Shown here piece after piece: positions 1-10,635 of a stretch of DNA of 44,091 nucleotides. How positions within the stretch are numbered: the first letter of the stretch is position 1; every line of letters begins with the position of its first letter. The notes under the pieces were generated by a model. The model was not told the origin of the DNA, ran no database searches, and saw only the letters and a list, made by a program, of their open reading frames with translations. The position numbers and the translations under genes are program-made. The DNA is from Lindgomyces ingoldianus (lineage: Eukaryota; Ascomycota; Dothideomycetes; Pleosporales; Lindgomycetaceae), in the NCBI RefSeq assembly GCF_010093535.1, contig NW_022985173.1, positions 643,379 to 687,469 of the forward strand, in the 5' to 3' direction.

Positions 1-109
1 TGGCAATTCCCAGGTTCTGAGTCCCCACGCACTCCCATATGCCTCTGAGTGGATTCCCACCGCATTCAGACCCATTGTCTTGCCTGTGCCGTTACACCTT
101 TTAGCAAAT

Positions 110-556
110 GCAATAACCTTTTTAAACACTTTAACTATAAAAGTTAGTAAACTATTTATATGCTTTTAAATCTTTATTTTTATAAGCATTAATTATAACT
201 TAAGTTTTAAGGTATTACTTAGAGTTTATAACTACTAGGGCTTATTATGTATAGGTAGTAGTAGTAATAAAGTGCGCAACTTTACATTAAGGCTTATTAT
301 AACTTATTATAGGTTAAACAAAACTAATTTAGCGCTTTAAAACCTTTTTTTAAATATTACTAAAAGTAATTATAGCATTATAAGCTACTTTAAAGCATAG
401 TAGAAACTTTATTTTTATAATATAAATAATTTAGTTATGTATAAAGTTTTTAGCTTAGCGCTTATATACTTTTTTTTTAAAGAAGTAAAACAACTTACAT
501 TAAGTAGCTATAAAAGGTGTAATAAGTAAAAAAGTATATAAATAGTAATAATTTTA
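110..556. repeat. AT-rich block, probably a RIP-degraded repeat remnant
   Basis: Base composition changes abruptly near 110 and back near 556. Between them the DNA is mostly A and T, very rich in TpA steps (runs such as TTATAA, TATATA, TTTAAA), and has almost no C or G outside a few GCGC words. No reading frame is visible. In filamentous ascomycetes this is the usual look of a repeat mutated by repeat-induced point mutation (RIP). A 13-base word at 92-104 (TTACACCTTTTAG) has a near inverted match at 508-522, so the block may be a small inverted-repeat element, but this match could be chance. Confidence 0.6.
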
Positions 557-560
557 TTGT

Positions 561-1319
561 CCGCCTGTGAAGTACGTTAGCTAATTGTGCACATCGCTGT
601 ATAATTTAGGGGAGCTAGACTGTCTGAATGGGGAATAAATCGCGTAAGGTGACATTGGTTAAGGCACAGGCCTTCGCTTCTGCGTAATATTTGCTGACTG
701 CTTTAACACCACATAGCACCTCAACTGTGTGCATTCCGTGTCTTGAATTAAACTAGTACAGAAACGGAATTCAGGAAGTAGGAAGCAAAAAGGCCGGAGA
801 ACAGTCCTTGGTCGACAGCGAATTGAACAGGATTCAGACTTTTCTTGGTCCTATGGTTGTATGTGATGGATATTCATCGTAATAGAATACATAATCTCAA
901 AAGCGGGACTCAGATTTAACCCAGGAATAATTTTTGAGGGGATAAGAGCTCTTGAAAGCGGAATTAGGGGCACGGGATTAGAGTCTTGTAATTTTCGGAG
1001 GCGAGGTATATGTGGCTAATGTGGGGCTTGCTCGCTTAGGGGATGGCCTTCCTATTTGGGAAGAGCCTAGGTTCGAGATCGATGGGATGAACATCGAAAT
1101 CTGCTCTATGAATACTCTTACCGGAAGAAATTAAGATAGACGGCTGGGAGACGGCCGGGAGAATTTAGAGCAGATATCGTGAATGTTGCTGTTGAAAAAC
1201 ATACTGGAGCAGAACCCGAAACGAAAACGACAAGCGAGTATAACAATCACAAAAAATGCCAGCGCCCTACCAAATTTTCTTTTGAGGTTGAGAAAAATAC
1301 CCTAAACCGCGCAAAAACT
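561..1319. other. Gene-free stretch
   Basis: No frame longer than about 60 codons and no recognisable protein similarity in any frame. Composition is ordinary. It lies between the AT-rich block and the 3' end of the kinase pseudogene. Confidence 0.5.
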
Positions 1320-2569
1320 AGGGATGTTTTGCTATGTCGGTAGTAGAAAAATGGCGGCTTGACTCATACGTCAGTGCACCCTGAAGGAAGTCGAGAAGCT
1401 TGTTGAGCTCCTCTTGTGGCAGCTCCGGTATTGCAGTATGGACCTGAGATTCAAGGGTACGAGTTCACTAATACGGGGTATCGAACTACTAATGTTTCTT
1501 CCCGGGCTCGAACATCAGAGGGTTGACCCTATCTCGATATAAGTCTTGCCATGCTTCCAGGAAATCTCCAAGGCTCACGTTCACCATCTTAAGTGCCTCA
1601 GCGGAAGTACTAAAGAGGCACTCAAAGGTGGATACCTGAAGAGCGTCTCCGGGACAAGTAACGATACAGTTGATTCAAGTCCGTCTGAAGAACTGTCTAT
1701 GAAAAATGTTTCCCTAAAATAGTTAATTCCGGCATTACTAGACAAAAAGATGAACATTACAATTAGAGCAATTAATGGGGCTAATTATGTGTGCTAGGGC
1801 AAATAATAGCGTAGGTATCCTAATATACAGCAGAAGCGGAGCCGTTTATAATTCTTTTAAATGCTGATGTCTCGGTTTCGGACCACTGCTGAGGACTTGT
1901 GAGTTCAAAGAGTGCGTTGGAATGCGTGAGATCTGGAGCTTGATTAGCGGGCTTCTTCAGACGAATTGGAAGCACCTTTCACTGTGACATGCACCGGCAA
2001 CATGAAGACTCTCTAGACCTTTCGCAACCTATTGAGCGGCTCACTAGCCGAAGGGCGGTGGAAGCCGTTTGCCGTATAAGCTTAAAGTAATCAGACTCGA
2101 TCATACCATATCCAATACGAAGCGGGTATGGATTCAATCTGGGCCAGTGATAGTCAATTTGTGTGGAATATTTGTGATATTGAGGTGGTCTTCAGCCCAT
2201 TTAAAGATGCGTTAGGATCTCAATTTTCCTATCTGGAATGTCTACCATCAGGATTTCTAGAGAGACGTATCGTTGCACACTCAACACATGGGCCATTCAG
2301 ACAGTAGCAAAGCCTCCGTTGCCGAGTTTATGTACAGTCATGTGTTTGTGGTTCAGTACATCACTCAGGTTAACAGGATGGAACTCGCCCTGACCGTGCA
2401 TATTCACGTCCTCAGTGCGGACCAAATCTGGGTTGCGAATTTCCAATTGGAGGCATGTGGTAGTGGCAGCGGCGGCAAAGTTTAGACAGAGACATGAGCG
2501 CAGTTGGTGGTATCTTCTGAGAGTCTTGAGTATATGGCCGCCACTGTCGAGAGAATGAAATCTGTGCAA
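1320..2569 (-). pseudogene. SRPK-like serine/threonine protein kinase, pseudogene
   Basis: Reading leftward, the frame from 2569 gives a kinase N-terminus ending in EFHPVNLSDVLN and the glycine-rich loop KLGNGGFATV. This is the start seen in the fungal SR-protein-kinase-like family. A TGA then sits where the family has Trp (..TV-W-LA). The frame continues with QRYVSLEIL, where the ATP-anchoring Lys of the usual ALKIL is Glu. Near 2030-1970 a shifted frame reads VAKGLESLHVAGACHS, the equivalent of the catalytic-loop CHGD, with Asp not readable. Near 1690-1510 there is a late-lobe piece (DFLEAWQDLYRDRVNPLMF). Near 1440-1320 the C-terminal lobe appears (LPQEELNKLLDFLQGALTYE, then IAKHP-stop-F, where Trp is expected). 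Order and spacing match a kinase, but the frames are broken and catalytic residues lost. The exact ends are uncertain. The family call rests on motifs seen by eye. Confidence 0.75.
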
Positions 2570-4458
2570 GAAGCTGAGATAAGTAGCCTGGATATAAGTA
2601 AAATAGCTACAAGAGAGCGGAGCATGTGTTAACGAAGTCAGTTTAGTGAAGTCAAGAAGGGCGGGAAGACCAAGTGGAATGTGTTACGGAAATCGGGCGG
2701 CTCCTAGCGAATGCGTCGTACATTGTTCAGCAACGCTCTCGAATGTTCAGTGAAACCCCTTTTAAAAGAAAACAGGCACTTTTGAATATCAAACTGTGAC
2801 TTAATATAGAAATCTTCCTAAGTTTTGTGACAGCAAAATTCTTGCGGAAATCTTCATCTTGCTTTAGGAGTGAACTTCCTAACTAGGATGCACGTGGTTC
2901 GGAAGGGGCGATAGGACCGACACAAAGGAAAACCAGCACCACACCTCCAGAACGCGCCACTGGTAAAACTGGATATAGAATTGAAAGGGGCGTTCAAATG
3001 AGGCGTAGGTATCCATACGAGTCCAAAAGTGTCTGTATAAATCGCCCTCAAGATCAAAACTAGACCATTCCATAATGGTATTTAATTGTAAATATTGATA
3101 TTCACAAACCTGTTGAGAAAATAGAAATAAATAAGAGTATTGGGGAACCAATATAAAATACAATCGACCCCGGCATGAAAACCTACCAATCCAAATTTCC
3201 CAAACCAGCCAACCGCTCTCCCCACCCCCCTCACGTAACTGCCGCATCACCTCACCATTCCCCAATAGCCTCATTAATATCTAACCATCCATAAATACAA
3301 TCCGCTATAGCCCAACTCAACCAAACAATCTGCAAGCCCACTTAAAGACTCAGCCGCACTTACCGCAGTGCAATATCGGAAGCTTGGTTCTCGGGATGCG
3401 CCACCATTCCAGCATCCAAGGTTAGACAGATGGTGATGCTGTGAGCAGGATTTTGGGAACTTGCGAGAACAGGATGGGAACAGATGCGTGATACGTGTGG
3501 AGATGAGAGGAGGGCATGATGTCACGCATCAAACGTCACTTCCTTTCGGGTCCGACACGGCCAGGAGGGGTAGCGGAAATTCGTGAACCTTGTCCGTGAC
3601 ACTCCAGCATCATCGTAACCGTCGCGTCTTGGAGAGCACTGAAAAGCCGGGACGTTTGAATGTACTTTACTGCCAGACGCTCAGTGGTACAGAGCCGTGA
3701 TCATCAGCCACGGATCCCCCGTATCTCATCAATTTACCGCATCCGCATCCGCATCCGCATCCGCAGCTCTCAAACCCGTGATCTACAGCTTCGAAGAAGC
3801 AACAGTGTTCGTCCATTGCTCACCTCATATCTCGATTAACTACACAATCTGGCCATCTCGCCAAACCCCTGCCAACTGACCACCTTTCGATATTAAAAAC
3901 GGTTTTGCAGCTCCAATAGATTAACTTGTCCCCACCACATCTCCCTATAAATGAAAATATCGTGGCGTGTAGTAAGCACAAACGGTACCCGTTCCGTTGT
4001 CTGACCGCAGCCTCCTCCGTAGACCGAAAACAGCTGGAGTTGGAGCTGAAGCTAAGGCGGTGCAACCACACCTTCCGCCTCTTCCAGCTGCGTGTGGCGA
4101 GGATCTCCCCACTCTGCGTATGTAAGCTGCAGAACTGCGGAATTGGTACGATGGGGCATGCATGAAGTTGATGTTAAAATAAGAATGTCGTCTTACCTTC
4201 TCGTTCATGGCTGCATATCCATATCGCGACGCTGCTGCACTCCGCCATCACACTACTCTCAATCTCGACAATGTTGTCGCGGAGGAACGCCGAGATTGTT
4301 GAGCGCTCTCGATTTGCGTTTCTACTTTGGGACCGATGTGAGTGATCTCTTCAGCCGCCGGCGCCTATGCAGACTTGACGGCGGCGGCGGCTAGATCGCC
4401 CAGCACGTGGATGAGGACAACGACTCCCCCGTTTCACGACTTAATCTGAGTTGCCTTC
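2570..4458. other. Stretch without a recognised gene
   Basis: Two adjoining minus-strand frames of 131 codons (3274-2879) and 83 codons (3525-3274) have no family I recognise. The first contains aromatic-rich text (SSFDLEGDLYRHFWTRMDTY). They could be remnants of a decayed gene or chance frames. Shorter frames in 3690-4400 overlap each other on both strands and look like noise. A hexamer microsatellite lies at 3737-3770. Confidence 0.4.
3737..3770. repeat. Microsatellite (CCGCAT)n
   Basis: About 5.7 perfect tandem copies of the hexamer CCGCAT. No convincing gene contains it. Confidence 0.95.
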
Positions 4459-5300
4459 TTAGGACGAGGGGGTAGAATATCGGGCTGGATTTGTAGCAGG
4501 ATATGCGGGTTCCGTATCAACCAAAACGCTTGTTGGAGGTACCTGATATCCGGTACCGTAGTAGTGAAGCGAAAACTCTGCGTACTGGCTTCCTTGCCCT
4601 GGGTGAATTGAGTTGTGTTGAGGAGGGGTAAGTGAGTCCAGCGTTTCGGCGAATGCAGGTGCGTGATCAAAGACAATGGCGGGGTGTAAGCGCGATGCAT
4701 GAACCGCCTCCACATCACACTTGAATCGATGTCGCCAATGTTCCCTCTGCATTTGATATCTGAGCCTATCGATAGATATGACAGGCCAAGGCGCTTACGG
4801 GATATCGATTCTGGGCATACGAAAAGCAAGAATAGACGTAGGAAATTCATGCCGACTGCCTGGGGGCTGGCCTGCTGACCGTTTCTGCGACCCGTAGGGC
4901 CAAGATGCGGATTGGTCCGCCATTCCCGGGAGACCTTGCATCGAGGCCGCGATGATTGATCATGGGCGTCTCGGCGGGCTCCGAAGAATGTGTGCAGTGT
5001 AATGATGATGCGGGTGGTTGGGAATGGGGGAGCGATAATGCTCTTGTGACATGTCTCCCAGCCTTCGACCTTTTCTTTGGTGTTGAGAGCACTGTTCTGG
5101 TTGGGGCATGAACTTGCCTGCGGGGTAAAAACCGGCTTGCAAGAATAGCGGGGTTGGGATGTGGTTGGTGGAGCATGGTGCTAGGAGAGGGTTGGCACGG
5201 ATGGTGAAGGGCTTCTTTGGCGTTTGAAACACTGGGCCGTCGCGATTGGTCTCTGCGCGCATGAACGGCTCAACAGGACTCGCGAACCGCCGGAAGAAGA
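4459..5300 (-). pseudogene. Long interrupted reading frame, unidentified dead gene
   Basis: One minus-strand frame runs from about 5390 to 4459 with only isolated stops: TGA near 5375, TGA at 4962-4960 and TAA at 4797-4795. Between them the text is proline-rich and looks like real fungal protein (PLNPPPASPPFQG, RAETNRDGPVFQTPKKPF, AGFYPAGKFMPQPEQ, MQREHWRHRFKCDVEAV, YAEFSLHYYGTGYQVPPTS). Total length is about 300 codons. The frame never shifts, so the stops look like point mutations (the TGA could come from CGA, the TAA from CAA) rather than random noise. An intron covering the TAA would be only 39 bp, which is short even for fungi. I do not recognise the family. The disordered Pro/Gln/His-rich style would suit a fungal regulator, but that is a guess. 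Confidence 0.4.
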
Positions 5301-5479
5301 GACACCGCGTGGAAAAAGCGCATCCCTGAAAAGGCGGACTTGCAGGCGGTGGGTTGAGCGGCCTGAAATCGCTCAGGCTCTGGTTTGATCATTGATTGGA
5401 CCTGAACGCAGTCACACAGAATATTCCCAGCTTTGCGCATCTTTGGAGTGACCCCGGAATGGGAAATGCCGCTCAAAGG

Positions 5480-7569
5480 TCATTTGCGCAGTGGTGCGGA
5501 GCAAGTGGTAAGAAGACTGTGTGATGTCGGTCGCACAACAATGCCTGAAGTTAGAAGGAGGGCCTCGATAGAGCCCAATTGTCAAATTAGGGACTTCAAG
5601 CAGCCCGCAAACTGCCGGCAGAAGAACTGCACATCTTATTTCGTCCAATCTGGCCAGTCTGGACACTCCTCAATCAGCTCGTGACACCCTCTTTCCACAA
5701 GGGTACCACCAGCGATGGTGTCCTTGACAGCCGGGTCGTGCAACTGCAACATTGTGCGACAGCCAACGCCGTTCGTCCGTCCTCGAGTCTTTGATGCTGT
5801 GGGTTTGGGGGCGGAATGTCTGAAAAGCAGGAACACATCCTTCACATGCATCCCATCAAACACTGCTGCCTGGAAGGATGTAAGGGGTTGGAGTGACGTC
5901 TGTGAAAGATCGCCAAGAAGGCCTGTCCAACCGTCTTATTGGAGCACAAGACGCGATATCGAACGCCTCTTAATATCGCGAGCGCGGTGGTCGGGGAATG
6001 CTGATATTCTACCTTGTATGGATAACCTGGTGTCGCCTCCGTGTCTGGCGTCCATCACCATTCCATCGGATGGGCGATGAAGCGTTTCTGGGCCGCCTTA
6101 GGTCCCTCGACGCGTGTTTTGTGGTCCCCGAGAGTGATGCCCGAATAAGAAGATTAGTTAATGGGGGATGACAGACTGAGATGAAAAGGAGTGGTGTTGC
6201 AAGGCTGCACTGCACTCCCGTAAGACAAACCAAAGAAAGTTGATTCCCGCGGGTTACCAAACCAGTGGTAGACGACTCCACACCACCAATAGGCTCTCGT
6301 AGCAGCCAACAACGTGTCTGTAAAATGTCTCTCTTCGGTCTCCTGTAGATTTGGAAACTTGCCGAATGAGAAGAAGCAACCCTAAAGATTGCGATTGTGC
6401 AGCACCATATCAACGGCCGCGGACATCATCTCATCTCGCGAGAAACACCCTCGCAGGATAACGGGCGGCGGGCGCTATCGATTGCGTTGCGCACCCTCTT
6501 CCCTCCCGCGCATGCATCGGGCTCTCGTTCGCTCGCCGCTCATCGCCTCGTCGCCTTTTGTCAGCCGCCCAGGAGCTCCAAAAAGCAATGCTTGCACGAT
6601 CGCGGTTTGCTTCTTCCACGCAGCCTTCCATGCAGAGCGTGCGTAAGGCTGAGATCATGACTGGAAGATCGCGCTGGGATGTTTGTTGTCGCCGAAGGGG
6701 CGCAGCAAGAACCAATGATACAGAGTCCATCCTCATGCAAGCGCCTCGTTGAGTTGTGATATGTTTTGGTGACTGTGACAGCCGGTGCAAGCGCATCCGT
6801 TGCGACTCAGAGCCGGCGGCGAAGCCTTGGGGGCTGGACCCATTGTTTTTTGGGGGCAAAGGGTGTGGTGGGACACGGTATCAAATCGTTGGAAAAACAA
6901 TCAGTGGTCCTGGAAGTCTGAGACCAATATGAGGTTGTACTGTGCAGCCTGTGTTTCACCTGCCATGTGGGAGTGCAGGGAGTGCGAGAAATGACAGAGG
7001 GTTGGCGAGTCGCCTCAAAAAAGCACATAAGATAGCAGCAGGCAAAATAAAGGAGCCAATGATAATTGCTATAATGGTATAAGGTATAATTTTGACCACG
7101 AGGTCACCATGGGATGGTTCATCCCATATCTAAGACACCACCAAAAAAAAATAAAAAAATTCAATCTGAAGCCAGCCCAGACAGAACACCATTGTGAGAA
7201 GGAGAGTGAACATGAACGAGAGGGGGATATCCTTGCAATGAAAACTTTTCCTGTGACCGCCGCCCCAAACCCAGATATCGCAGATGCAAAGGATCGCTTG
7301 AAACGACGACTTGAAGAAGAAGACCATGTAGAGAGAAGAAATCCTGGCTCCATGCCCCTTTCAATCAAGTAGCCCTCTTGATGAAAGCCGCCCAATGCAG
7401 TATCCCCCAATCGTCGAAAGCTAATGTTACAGTTTGATCGTTCATCCCGAATGCAAGAAATCAAAATTACAATATTAACAGAAATGAGCGCACGGGTATC
7501 TCGCAAGAAGCAAGCAGTGCAAAGAAAATACCGGTTCAAAATTCCAGACCATACGCCAGCGCGACCCGT
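5480..7569. other. Stretch without a recognised gene
   Basis: Overlapping short frames occur on both strands (for example 6009-6413 minus, 5715-6080 plus, 7069-7539 minus) and none resembles a known family. The minus frame 5863-5636 (GMHVKDVFLLFRHS...ELIEECPDWPDW) is the most protein-like, but it is short and unsupported. The last few hundred bases (7069-7569) are downstream of the gene at 7570-8826 and probably hold its 3' untranslated region. Confidence 0.4.
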
Positions 7570-8826
7570 CTAGGCAGAAGGATATCGAAGGATGTCATCG
7601 CAGTTGGCATCAAATCGCATACTCCACAGACGCATACCAGTCATTAACTTCTCCGTCTTTTCTAGTTCGCGGTCCCGTCCGAAGATAGAATTGACAAACT
7701 CGCAGCCACTGTTCTTGCCCATCGAGACGGGCTTCTTATCGCCACTCTCTTTCTTGGCTGCTTTCCACATGTAATCTTCACAAACTTTGAGGAGTTTAGC
7801 AAAGCGGATCCAGAGACGCTCGCCACTTTCGAGGAAATCTTCGACCATTTCGCGGTTTTCCTGCTTGCGGATCTTAGGCATAGTCTCTTCAGCCCTCTTG
7901 ACTTTGCCAGCGAGCTGGATGAGGAGGAGCCAAAGCTCGCCCGCCATCTCAGCTAGTGGCGTAGCTGGGCCGTAGTGGAAGACGGTCCAGTCGTAGATCC
8001 ACTTTCCGAGAGAGTTGGCGTCGAAGACGCTTCCTAACAGCATGATAGGTTCTTCAGTGGGGTCCCAGTTCTTATACGAGTAGCCAGCAGGAATGCCGGC
8101 GCGACGCGCATCCTCTTCAGTAGCCTTAGGTGTCGCCTTTGCCGTCGAAGGTCGCTTTGGCGTTGTTGGTTGCGGGCGGCTGGAGTGGGACGCACGTCGT
8201 GGTCGAGCAGCTTTCGGTTCTGATTCATAAATAGGGACCTGACCATAAGAATAATGATGATCAGCGTTCCCGTACGTCTCATACCGTGCGTATTGTTCGT
8301 AAGGCGGCGGCGGGCTGTCGTAGACGTTGCTGTCGTAGACATATTCGTAGTCGTTGTCGTAGACGACATTGGTGTGCACATATCGTGACTGCGACGGTCG
8401 GGTATGCTTCCTCTCGCGATGGGAGCGCTTGAGAGGTGGAGCATCCGACTCGCGACGACGCCTTGTTGGCCGAACGTAATCGAAACCACTTACATATTCG
8501 GGGGTACGCTGTGGTGTCGCGTAGTATCGCGGGGACGAGTAGCCCTGAGGATATTGCGGTGGACCTCCACGAGGGGCCTCGTAAGAGGAGTAGGTTGGAG
8601 GCACCGCCTGGGAGGCTCGTCGCGTGTGGCCTTGACCCTTGACCTGAGGCGATGCGCGAGGGGACGGCGTCGCGGTTTGGGAGGGGTATCGGGGAGAGTA
8701 GTAGCCGTGGACGCCGGGAGCAGGCGACACAGGCGGCGTGCGCATGTAGTCGAAAGGCATGTAGAGGGGGGGAGGAGTCGGATAGTGAGGTTGTGGTGGA
8801 TAGTTCATGATGTCGCGAGGAGACAC
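7570..8826 (-). CDS. Conserved fungal protein with disordered Pro/Tyr-rich N-terminus
   Basis: Single-exon frame of 418 residues. The first ~230 residues are low-complexity and rich in Pro, Tyr, Ser and Arg (repeats of YSSPRYY, SPRYPSQ and DYEYVYDSNVYDSPPPPYEQY), with basic clusters (RPTRRRRES, RSHRERKH) that could be nuclear signals. The last ~180 residues are ordinary and likely folded (GIPAGYSYKNWDPTEEPI, GKWIYDWTVFHYGPATP, MAGELWLLLIQLAGKVKRAEE, CEFVNSIFGRDRELEKTEKL). I recall this C-terminal block as conserved across filamentous ascomycetes in proteins carrying uninformative names such as 'vegetative cell wall protein gp1', a label taken only from the proline content. No enzyme motif, signal peptide or membrane span is visible. 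The second Met (residue 7, MNYPPQPH) is an equally good start. Function is unknown. Confidence 0.85.
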   Translation of the reverse strand: MSPRDIMNYPPQPHYPTPPPLYMPFDYMRTPPVSPAPGVHGYYSPRYPSQTATPSPRASPQVKGQGHTRRASQAVPPTYSSYEAPRGGPPQYPQGYSSPRYYATPQRTPEYVSGFDYVRPTRRRRESDAPPLKRSHRERKHTRPSQSRYVHTNVVYDNDYEYVYDSNVYDSPPPPYEQYARYETYGNADHHYSYGQVPIYESEPKAARPRRASHSSRPQPTTPKRPSTAKATPKATEEDARRAGIPAGYSYKNWDPTEEPIMLLGSVFDANSLGKWIYDWTVFHYGPATPLAEMAGELWLLLIQLAGKVKRAEETMPKIRKQENREMVEDFLESGERLWIRFAKLLKVCEDYMWKAAKKESGDKKPVSMGKNSGCEFVNSIFGRDRELEKTEKLMTGMRLWSMRFDANCDDILRYPSA

Positions 8827-9852
8827 TTGTCGAGTGCCGGTGGAATGGTGGGTGAGGGCGCGACGGCGCGAGGGAATTGGGGTGCGTGGGGACCAAGGAG
8901 GGCGGGGAGGGCAGGCCGCGGCGCCTGTTCACCGTGGTGACTGCAAACCGTGGGTGTGTCTCTGTGCGCGGTCGCAAGATGTAGATGTGAAAGTGGGAGT
9001 AGCAGTGGCGGAGAGAGAAGAAAGGGAAATCCGGTTCTGTCTTCCGCACATTTGTTGGTACTGCGAGTGGATACTAGAAGCTACTAGAAGGATCCAGAGG
9101 GAGGATCCTGAAGTCGTGGAGTGAGACTTGACGGCTGCTGCTTGCTAATGCGGTCGATTTTGGTCGAGGGTCAGAAGCCGGCACGAACTGGGCGGATGTG
9201 TCCAGTACAAGTACTGCACGCCAGCAGGGCGAGGGCCCTGGACTGTCCGCGCCCGGAAAAAAGCCACACCCTGATACCCTCACCGCTGACGCACACGCCC
9301 CCTAATCCCCGATCGCAATCCCAATCTACGGGTGGGACGAGCCACTGACTCCTCGATATTGCGGCTACTGGTAAAAAGTATTCTTGGGCCGCCGGATTCA
9401 GCCCGCGATTCGTCGCCGTCTCTGACTCTCAGTCTGGTCGCGCTTCCCTGAAGGACCAACGAGCTGTCATATATCTTGCGCTGTGAAGTAAGGCAGCAGG
9501 CAGACGACGGCGACGCAGGACTCACAATGCTTCAGCCTCGCCCGCTGTAATAACTTATGCTGTTATGTATTTGTTCTGTTTGGGGTAATATTGGAAACAT
9601 ATCCACGCCTTTTTATATACCCACGACCCTGGACACCCTCCCCCCTCCAGACTACCCATGTGGAAGGTGAGAGAGGCGTCGTCTGGATCCCGCCCGACGG
9701 TTCTCCTCCATGTAAGCAGTCCTCTTCTTCCCCTGTGCACCCGCGAAACCCCTTTGCTGTGCACAATTGCTGTCCACCTTTGCTGTCCACCGTTTAACAT
9801 GTCCTGCAAGTGCAGCACCAGCCGAGACCAGCGTCACCCTGTTCTCCATAAC
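8827..9852. other. Promoter side of the 7570-8826 gene plus gene-free DNA
   Basis: Frames that extend into this stretch from 8279-9049 (minus) and 8404-8940 (plus) are shadows of the Pro-rich gene. 9080-9850 has only short overlapping frames. A word related to TTGCTGTCCACC is repeated near 9769-9792 with no clear meaning. Confidence 0.45.
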
Positions 9853-10635
9853 TCAGAGTTGTCTCCACTCTTGTCCTTCACGAACATGTCTCTGAAGCAG
9901 CCTGTCCTGCCATGGACATGACAGAAATTCGTTAATGCGCCAGGCGACCCACCTGCGCTGATGAGCTTGGTAGACGATCAGAGCACTCTCTGGCACCGGC
10001 ATTCTCCTCGCCCACATATTCCTCCCACTGCGACGTACCACAGTGTCTGCTTCGGCTGCCGAGGGTGAATGGACGCCATTCAGCTTTCTTCGGCGAAACC
10101 TCCCCTGGCGTGCTGAGCCGCAGTCGTCAGTCCCCCCGGAGGCCCTTCGACTCGTCGTCTCGTATGTCAAGCAGCCCGTCGTCGCGGGAAGCAGCATGCT
10201 GGATTGCTCGGGCTTGGGGAGCCTCCCATCCGAAACGATGGAAGAGCGACTGGCGCTTTGTCCACTCAACGGCGCTTGTCTTTGCACGGACGAGCGCTGG
10301 GAAGGCCCTGCTGCCGTTGAGCTGAGCCGCACTCTGTTTTGCAGCGCTGCTCCGAGCCTCTCTCGTATGGCTCGCGACATGGACCGCCCAGCAATCTCCG
10401 CGCCGTGAAAAATTTTCGTCGATAATGTCTCACAATATCTCGAGGAGTCGTTGCTGGATGCTTGTATCATGCTGTTCATTTCTTTACCGCAACTCTGCAC
10501 TCGAACACCACAAGTCTTGCAAAAGACCATATCAAGCCAGTTTGTAGGGTGACTGTGGCCCGCCGCTGCGTCCAACCTGCAGCGTCTCTGCGATGATTCG
10601 ACGGCGACGGAAGAACAACACAGCACTGCGTCCAC
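9853..10635 (-). CDS. Hypothetical open frame, doubtful
   Basis: An uninterrupted minus-strand frame of 260 codons. It contains one Cys pair (CKTCG) and is rich in Ser and Arg, with no domain, signal or membrane span that I can recognise. The opposite strand is also open over 10043-10408, so the lack of stops may reflect base composition (high GC, few A/T-rich codons) rather than selection. It is kept only because 260 codons without a stop is long for chance. It is isolated, with no intact neighbour within 1 kb. Confidence 0.2.
   Translation of the reverse strand: MDAVLCCSSVAVESSQRRCRLDAAAGHSHPTNWLDMVFCKTCGVRVQSCGKEMNSMIQASSNDSSRYCETLSTKIFHGAEIAGRSMSRAIRERLGAALQNRVRLSSTAAGPSQRSSVQRQAPLSGQSASRSSIVSDGRLPKPEQSSMLLPATTGCLTYETTSRRASGGTDDCGSARQGRFRRRKLNGVHSPSAAEADTVVRRSGRNMWARRMPVPESALIVYQAHQRRWVAWRINEFLSCPWQDRLLQRHVREGQEWRQL

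Noticed and set aside
4760..4798. Possible intron removing the TAA in the 4.4-5.3 kb frame
   Set aside because: It would be 39 bp, shorter than normal fungal introns, and the same frame has other stops.
8279..9049. 256-codon minus-strand frame and 178-codon plus-strand frame (8404-8940)
   Set aside because: Both overlap the Pro-rich gene at 7570-8826 in other frames and have no family resemblance.
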